Origin: Mycolicibacterium sp.
GTDB taxonomy: Bacteria > Actinomycetota > Actinomycetes > Mycobacteriales > Mycobacteriaceae
NCBI GenBank assembly: GCA_020637165.1
Contig: JACJWN010000005.1
Span: 310,001 to 374,000, forward strand
Direction of reading: 5' to 3'
DNA length: 64,000 nucleotides
The position numbers were made by a program, and so were the translations under genes. The stretch's first letter is position 1, and each line of letters opens with the position of its first letter. This document shows positions 59,215-64,000 of this stretch, piece after piece. A model generated the notes under the pieces. That model was not told the DNA's origin. It saw nothing but the letters and a program-made list of their open reading frames with translations, and made no database searches.

Positions 59215-59291
59215 AGCCGTAGACGGGGGATCGAGACGAGGGCTCGGCAAGGTGCCAGCGCGATGGCGGACGATCAGCCAGGCGGCGGAAA

Positions 59292-59513
59292 TCAGTGGAC
59301 TTCTTCTTGGGCGGTGAGGACGCCAAACGAGCTAGGTGCCGCGCCGCGGTCGAACCGGCGGAGCTGTGGCAGGCGGGGTGGGCCTGCATGGTCCACCAGC
59401 GGTCGTGGCCGGGACCCCGCGCCTACTGCTGTCGGTGCGCTCCGGCACTCGCCGGCGTACTCCGTGAAGCACTCGCCGCACACCGTGGGCCGGGGCGACT
59501 CGTCGTAGATCAC
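59292..59513 (-). pseudogene. Probable remnant of a small Cys-rich protein gene
   Basis: On the minus strand the frame is open from inside the DUF2130 3' end and reads RWYAENRHYDAVAVPA...YDESPRPTVCGECFTEY, with G/C-rich third positions. It then loses coding character before the stop at 59292. The only conventional start is the GTG at 59513, in the middle of this good stretch. The CGEC...GEC pattern suggests a zinc-binding protein whose frame is broken. The overlapping plus-strand frame (59295-59660) has poorer bias. Confidence 0.3.
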
Positions 59514-59586
59514 CGTGGCCGGAACTGCGACGGCATCGTAGTGGCGGTTCTCCGCGTACCAACGGCCCTCGCCCTTACCGACCCGC

Positions 59587-61002
59587 TCAACTCGCCCCAG
59601 AGCCGTGCGGCGGTTCGAGTTCGGCGAATCTGGCCTTCATCGTCTCGTTGCCCCGGGTGAGTTTCTTGACGGTCAGGGCGGTCGCCTTGTCGTTGGCCAG
59701 GCGCAGGTTGTTCTCGGAGCCGAGCAAAGCGTCCTTCACCTTCTGCAGGCGATCAATGGCTTTGTCGATCTCAGTGATCGCGGTATCGAACTTGCGCTTG
59801 GCGAGGTCGTAGTTCCTGCCGAATGCCGACTTGAAGCCTTCGAGTTCGGCCTCGAAGTTGGTGATGTCGATGGTCTGCTTCTTCGCCTGCTCAAGCTCGG
59901 CCTTGACCGCGATGGTCTCCTGGGCGGCATTGCGCAGCAGCGCGATGATGGCGAGGAAGAACTGCGGCCGGACGACGAACATCTTCGGGTACTCGTGTGA
60001 GACGTCGGTGATGCCGGTGTACAGCTCGGAGTCCTCTTCGAGCATGGAGACGAGCACGGCGTATTCGCAGGCCTTTTCCCGCCGGTCCTTGTCGAGTTTG
60101 GCGAAGAAGTCGGCGTTCTTCTGCCTGTTCGAGGAGACGTCGGACTCGTTCTTCATCTCGAACATGATCGAGATGTATTCGACCCCGTCGCCGCTGAAGT
60201 CACGCAGGACGTAGTCGCCCTTGGTTCCGCTCGAGGCGTCGTTGTCCTTGCCGAACTGGGCGTTCGGGAACGCCAGCGCCCGCACCCGGTTGAACTCGTT
60301 TTCGCAGTGCTGCTCCAGGTTCTCGCCGAGCAGCTTGACCGAAAGCCTGGCCTTCCAGTCCTTGAGACGTTCGATGAGATCGTCCTTGAGCGAGATTTCC
60401 TTGGAGTGGGAATCCTTGAGCGCCGCCTCGGTGAGCTTCCGCTCGGCTTCTTGAAGGGCGAGCTTCTTCTCGGCCTCGTCGAGCTTGTGCTGCACCTCGG
60501 AGACGGCCTTTACCCGGGCGAGTTCCTGGGTGGTTCCCGAATTCTCGAGCTCTGCCTTCAAACGCTGGATCTCCGCGTCCTTCTCGGCGGCAGCCTTCTG
60601 GGCCTCCTCGGCCGTCTTCGCGATCGCCAGAGCCTGAGCGGTGTCCGCCCCCTTCAGCTCGGCCTTGAGACGCTCGATCTGAGTGTCTTTGTCGCCGAGA
60701 GTCTTCTGGGCCTCCTCGGCGGCCTTCGCCATGGCGAGAGCCTGCGCGTTGGCGGCCCCTTCGATCTCGTTCTTGAGTCGCTGAATCTCGGCTTCCTGCT
60801 TCGAGGCGGCTTCTTGGGCTTGCTGAGCGACCTTCGCCTCGGCGAGTTTGATCTCTGCTTCCTTGGCCTTTTCGGCTTCAGCGAGTCGCGCGTGTAAGTC
60901 CTTCTCGAACTCCACCGTGCGCACCTGCTGCACCAGGCTGGCGTAATCCGCCTCGTCGATGCTGAACACCGTCCCGCAGTGCGGGCACTTGATCTCATTC
61001 AT
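59587..61002 (-). CDS. DUF2130 coiled-coil protein with nuclease-like C-terminal domain
   Basis: 471 residues. An N-terminal zinc-finger-like pair ([11 protein letters not shown]) is followed by a very regular coiled coil (about 30-210) built of near-repeats ([21 protein letters not shown] and similar). The DUF2130 domain (about 225-420) has [20 protein letters not shown] and IMFEMKNE, an Asp...Glu-x-Lys pattern of restriction-endonuclease-like folds, and [20 protein letters not shown]-terminal coiled region follows. DUF2130 proteins are spread by transfer and have no settled role; DNA processing or defence is inferred. ATG 61002. Confidence 0.85.
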   Translation of the reverse strand: MNEIKCPHCGTVFSIDEADYASLVQQVRTVEFEKDLHARLAEAEKAKEAEIKLAEAKVAQQAQEAASKQEAEIQRLKNEIEGAANAQALAMAKAAEEAQKTLGDKDTQIERLKAELKGADTAQALAIAKTAEEAQKAAAEKDAEIQRLKAELENSGTTQELARVKAVSEVQHKLDEAEKKLALQEAERKLTEAALKDSHSKEISLKDDLIERLKDWKARLSVKLLGENLEQHCENEFNRVRALAFPNAQFGKDNDASSGTKGDYVLRDFSGDGVEYISIMFEMKNESDVSSNRQKNADFFAKLDKDRREKACEYAVLVSMLEEDSELYTGITDVSHEYPKMFVVRPQFFLAIIALLRNAAQETIAVKAELEQAKKQTIDITNFEAELEGFKSAFGRNYDLAKRKFDTAITEIDKAIDRLQKVKDALLGSENNLRLANDKATALTVKKLTRGNETMKARFAELEPPHGSGAS

Positions 61003-61249
61003 CGGCTACCCCCTCGTATTTCCACCAGTTCAATCTCATGATCGGGATCCCCGCGGAACTCCCGGATCCGGAAGCCCAGGCTCCGCGAACCAGTAAACCG
61101 CGAGACACCGACAGGCAACGGTGGAACCTCCCGTTCGACCGGTAGATCCTCACGCTCGGTTGCCTAGTGTCGAAGCCCTGAACTGCGGCGATCCCATTTG
61201 TCCCACGAAACGCTGCGTTTGCGCCAACCACGGCCGGTTACCGACCGGC

Positions 61250-61786
61250 ATGGGGGCCGGTAGGCCTCATGTGCTGGCGTGGAACGCCTTTCGCGAACAC
61301 GGCCCGCATCTGCGCTTCGACCCCCACCCGCCACCGGCACGCCGCCATCCCGGGGTGGGCGTCTGGTACGGAGCTTGCGGGCCGCTTGCGGCGCTGGCCG
61401 AAGCCTTCCAAACCACGCGCACCATCGACCGGCGCCGCGGCGAGCCGTACCTCACCGCGATGCGGTTCTCCAGCGAACTTCAGCTGCTCGACGTCGCGCC
61501 CGACAGTCCCGGCTCGTGGCCGACTCGTGCCGCCGGCACCGTCGCGGTCTCGACCGGCCCCTACTCGATCACCCAGCACTGGGCCCGTCGGATCACCGAG
61601 GCGTTCCCGGCCCTCGACGGCCTGCACTACAACAGCCGTTTCGCCGGTCAGCCGTGCATCGCACTGTTCGCCCCGGCTGCCACGGCGATGCCGCGCCGTC
61701 CCGCACTCTCGTTGCCGCTGGCCCACCCGGGCCTTGCCATCCGAATCGCCACCGCGGCAGGACGTCTCGGCTATCTGACGATCTGA
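61250..61786 (+). CDS. RES-domain protein, possibly N-terminally shortened
   Basis: About 178 residues from the ATG at 61250. RES-family elements are visible: HVLAWNAFREHGPHLRFDPH, GVGVWYGACGPLAALAEAFQ with the conserved Tyr and Glu, and GLHYNSRFAGQPCIALF near the end. RES toxins degrade NAD+ and normally pair with an Xre-like antitoxin; none is adjacent here. The usual N-terminal LWR-type segment with the conserved Arg before HVLAWN is not seen. The upstream in-frame stretch (from 61121) is Cys-rich and unlike the family, so the 5' end may be damaged. Confidence 0.65.
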   Translation: MGAGRPHVLAWNAFREHGPHLRFDPHPPPARRHPGVGVWYGACGPLAALAEAFQTTRTIDRRRGEPYLTAMRFSSELQLLDVAPDSPGSWPTRAAGTVAVSTGPYSITQHWARRITEAFPALDGLHYNSRFAGQPCIALFAPAATAMPRRPALSLPLAHPGLAIRIATAAGRLGYLTI

Positions 61787-61899
61787 CCGGGTTGCGCCAC
61801 GTCTCCAGCACGTGGCGATCTCCGATGCCGGCTGACGGCCGTCGTCCAACTGCGTGGCATGTGCGACGCGAAACGACTCAGGCCGCAATACTTGCCTCC

Positions 61900-63369
61900 A
61901 TGCGGTTGGTTGTCGTTCTGCGGCGAACACTCCTGTCGCTGCTGGCAGCGGCGGTGCTCTCGGTGACCGGCCTGGCATATTGGCAGGCCCAGGGCGTTCT
62001 GGACGGGTTCACGGTCTCCCATGCCCTCGGGGGTGATGCACCCCGGTCGGACAAGGGCAGCATGAACATCCTTCTGATCGGTCTGGATTCGCGGAAGGAT
62101 CAGGACGGCAACGACCTGCCGCAGGGCATCCTCGATAAGTTGCACGCCGGAGACTCCAGTTCCGGCGGCTACAACACCAACACCCTGATCCTTGTGCATA
62201 TCGGGGCCGACGACAGGGTCTCCGCCTTCTCCATCCCGCGAGACGACTACGTCGCGGTCAGCGGCATTGCGGGATACGACCACATCAAGATCAAGGAGGC
62301 CTACGGGCTGACCAAGGCGCAGACCGAGGACGAACTCGAAAACCAGGGTGTCACCGACCCGGCCGAACTGGAGGCGCGTGGCCGCGAAGCGGGTCGGGAG
62401 GCCACCCTTCGCGCGGTCCGCTCGCTCACCGGGCAACCGATCGACTACTTCGCCGAGGTGAACCTGGCCGGCTTCTACGATCTGGCCGAAAGCCTCGGGG
62501 GGATCGAGGTCTGCCTCAACCACGATGTCTATGACGAATATTCAGGCGCTGACTTCCCGGCAGGCCCTCAGACCCTCAACGCCTCTCAAGCGTTGGCCTT
62601 CGTCCGTCAGCGCCACGGACTGGAGAACGGCGATCTCGATCGCACCCACCGGCAGCAGGCCTTCCTGCTCTCGGTGAGCCACAGCTTGAAGGCAGCGGGC
62701 GTGTTCGGCAACCTCGACGCATTCCGCGACCTGATCGCGGTGGCGCACAAGAATCTGGTGCTGTCCCAGGGCTGGAACGAGACATTGTTCCGGCGGTTGG
62801 CGGCATTGGCCGACGGCAAGGTCGAATTCCGCACCCTTCCTGTCGTTCGCTACGACAACATCGACGGTCAGGACGTCAACATCGTCGATCCGGCCGCAAT
62901 CCGCGCCGAGATCGCCGGCGTCATCGACCGGTCCCCGGCCACCGGCGTTGCGTCGCCGCCCGCCGAGAATCCGGCCCCGAAAGCCCCCGTGGCCGTCGTG
63001 AACGCCGGCGATACCTATGGGCTGGCCTCGCGGGTGGCCGATGTCCTGACCCGGGCCGGTTACACGATCGAGGAAATCCGGGACCGCAACGACGGTGAAC
63101 TGCCGGATACGGCCGTGTACTACGGGCATGGTGCCCAACCGGATGCCGACGCGCTCGCCGCGATGCTGGGAATCGCTACCCCGGCCCAAAAGGCTGAACA
63201 GGTTGATCCGGGCGAGGTCCGGGTCATACTGGGGCAAGGATATGAACTGCCCTCTGCAGCAGTGAATTCCGCGATCGAAAATGTCAGTGGGGATGACGTC
63301 CCCTCCGATTTCCCGCTTCCGGACGCGGGTTCGCCCATCGGTGGCGGCGGAATACCCTGTGTCAACTGA
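61900..63369 (+). CDS. LytR-CpsA-Psr (LCP) family cell-wall ligase with LytR_C domain
   Basis: 489 residues from the ATG at 61900; the far longer open frame upstream crosses the RES gene out of register. One N-terminal membrane helix (about 8-28) is followed by the LCP catalytic domain (about 55-300): MNILLIGLDSR, the Arg/Asp cluster FSIPRDDYVAV, and ALAFVRQRHGLENGDLDRTHRQQAFL. A LytR_C domain (about 345-440; VAVVNAGDTYGLASRVADVLTRAG) completes it. In mycobacteria these enzymes join arabinogalactan to peptidoglycan outside the membrane. Confidence 0.93.
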   Translation: MRLVVVLRRTLLSLLAAAVLSVTGLAYWQAQGVLDGFTVSHALGGDAPRSDKGSMNILLIGLDSRKDQDGNDLPQGILDKLHAGDSSSGGYNTNTLILVHIGADDRVSAFSIPRDDYVAVSGIAGYDHIKIKEAYGLTKAQTEDELENQGVTDPAELEARGREAGREATLRAVRSLTGQPIDYFAEVNLAGFYDLAESLGGIEVCLNHDVYDEYSGADFPAGPQTLNASQALAFVRQRHGLENGDLDRTHRQQAFLLSVSHSLKAAGVFGNLDAFRDLIAVAHKNLVLSQGWNETLFRRLAALADGKVEFRTLPVVRYDNIDGQDVNIVDPAAIRAEIAGVIDRSPATGVASPPAENPAPKAPVAVVNAGDTYGLASRVADVLTRAGYTIEEIRDRNDGELPDTAVYYGHGAQPDADALAAMLGIATPAQKAEQVDPGEVRVILGQGYELPSAAVNSAIENVSGDDVPSDFPLPDAGSPIGGGGIPCVN

Positions 63370-63448
63370 ACAACGTCAACTGAACAACATGGTTGTGTCC
63401 GACAGATCGGGTGAATGGTCGAGCCCTTGGCCCCCGTCCCAGCAGCGG

Positions 63449-64000
63449 TCAGCTTCCGGGCATGCCGATGTCGGAGTAAGTGACCAGCAGCGGACCGACG
63501 TCGAAGTTGCCGAGATTGCCGAAAGCCCTTTGGGTATTGAGGGAGCCGTCCCAGGCGTCGGGCAAGAACCTGAAGTTGGCGGCGACATTGTCGAAGCCGG
63601 ACACCTGTTGCCACCATGCGGCGAAGCCGCCGTCGGGGGAGGGGTGCGCCGCGGCAGCCTCCCTGGCGGCCGCTGTGACCCGCTGGGCTTCACTCTGATC
63701 GACCGCCGCGAATTCCCAAGGATTGCCCTTGGTCTTCTCAACCCAGGCCGCGGCCGCCGTCAGATCCTTGCCGCCGGCGGCGGCGATCTCGCGGATGCGG
63801 TCGCGTAGCGACTCGGGGACCTCGGAGGCGTCGGCGTCCGGGTTGTTCCACAGGGCCAGCACGTTGGGCAGCGACTGCCCGAAAAGCAGGTTGGTCGCCT
63901 CGCCGAGAAGCTGAGAGTCATCGCCTTCGGGGGTGAGGGCGCCCACCACGCGGTAGTAGGGGGCAAACGGATGCCGGCGGAAATGCACGAGGTACTCCGT
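63449..64000 (-). CDS. Uncharacterised protein, C-terminal part (cut by window end)
   Basis: The minus-strand frame is open to the window edge (184 codons, GTG possible at 63988 but the frame continues above it). It is rich in Ala, Asp and Asn, with short motifs such as LALWNNPDADASEVP and GFAAWWQQVSGFDNVAANF. No catalytic motif or membrane helix is visible in this part, and I do not recognise the family. It converges with the LCP gene (about 80 bp). Confidence 0.6.
   Translation of the reverse strand, partial: TEYLVHFRRHPFAPYYRVVGALTPEGDDSQLLGEATNLLFGQSLPNVLALWNNPDADASEVPESLRDRIREIAAAGGKDLTAAAAWVEKTKGNPWEFAAVDQSEAQRVTAAAREAAAAHPSPDGGFAAWWQQVSGFDNVAANFRFLPDAWDGSLNTQRAFGNLGNFDVGPLLVTYSDIGMPGS

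Noticed and set aside
59295-59660. Plus-strand 121-codon Cys-containing frame
   Set aside because: Weaker third-position G/C than the minus strand over its better half, and it runs into the antisense of DUF2130.
61279-61899. LCP gene starting far upstream (696-codon frame)
   Set aside because: The upstream part crosses the RES gene in another frame; the membrane-anchor N-terminus begins at the ATG at 61900.

Overview
The window is chromosomal DNA of a mycobacterium. The evidence is high G+C with G/C-rich third codon positions, and a backbone whose gene content and order follow the M. tuberculosis Rv2368c-Rv2314c region as I remember it (no search was run): phoH, ybeY, CBS-domain membrane protein, era, recO, uppS, glyS, a TPM-domain protein, dgt, dnaG, an energy-coupling-factor transporter, uspABC, and tldD/tldE. 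Small Cys-containing secreted proteins, a PE-PPE-domain hydrolase and proline-rich membrane Ser/Thr kinases also fit. The species cannot be fixed from the sequence.

1-12.7 kb is housekeeping: a tightly overlapping operon for RNA/ribosome maturation, repair and polyprenyl phosphate synthesis (phoH to the uppS-distal small gene), a decayed zinc-uptake regulator (zur), glyS, then dgt and dnaG. 12.7-24.7 kb holds small secreted proteins around tRNA-Asn, a bestrophin-like channel, a fused ECF transporter with its T component, the uspABC sugar importer split by an antisense PE-PPE hydrolase gene, and the TldD/TldE protease pair. 24.6-31.6 kb is accessory: a vapBC module with a probable leaderless promoter, an orphan solute-binding lipoprotein, a PEP-utilising (rifampicin-phosphotransferase-like) enzyme, a spermidine-synthase-fold protein and a photolyase-family protein with apparently permuted domains.

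31.6-46.3 kb looks like an integrated island. A tRNA(CAT) is followed 44 bp later by a tyrosine integrase. Then come a 2124-residue HEPN/DUF4011 helicase-nuclease of anti-phage type, a frameshifted and truncated pglW (BREX/Pgl kinase), a membrane GTPase, an HtrA-like protease with a YbjN-like partner, and a zinc-ribbon membrane protein. No second copy of the tRNA 3' end was found in the window, so the right border is unknown.

46.7-58.8 kb is a cluster of four transmembrane Ser/Thr kinases interleaved with exported envelope enzymes: an M14 peptidase, an HExxH lipoprotein, a NagZ-like glycosidase and an amidase. One kinase carries an extracellular cyclophilin domain. 58.8-64 kb holds small gene fragments, a DUF2130 coiled-coil nuclease-like protein, a RES-domain protein with an atypical N-terminus, an LCP ligase and a gene cut by the window edge.

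The strongest candidates for new biology are the degraded Pgl/HEPN-helicase island with its GTPase-protease-YbjN trio, the kinase-cyclophilin receptor within a wall-hydrolase cluster, and the permuted photolyase with a possible Fe-S cysteine set.
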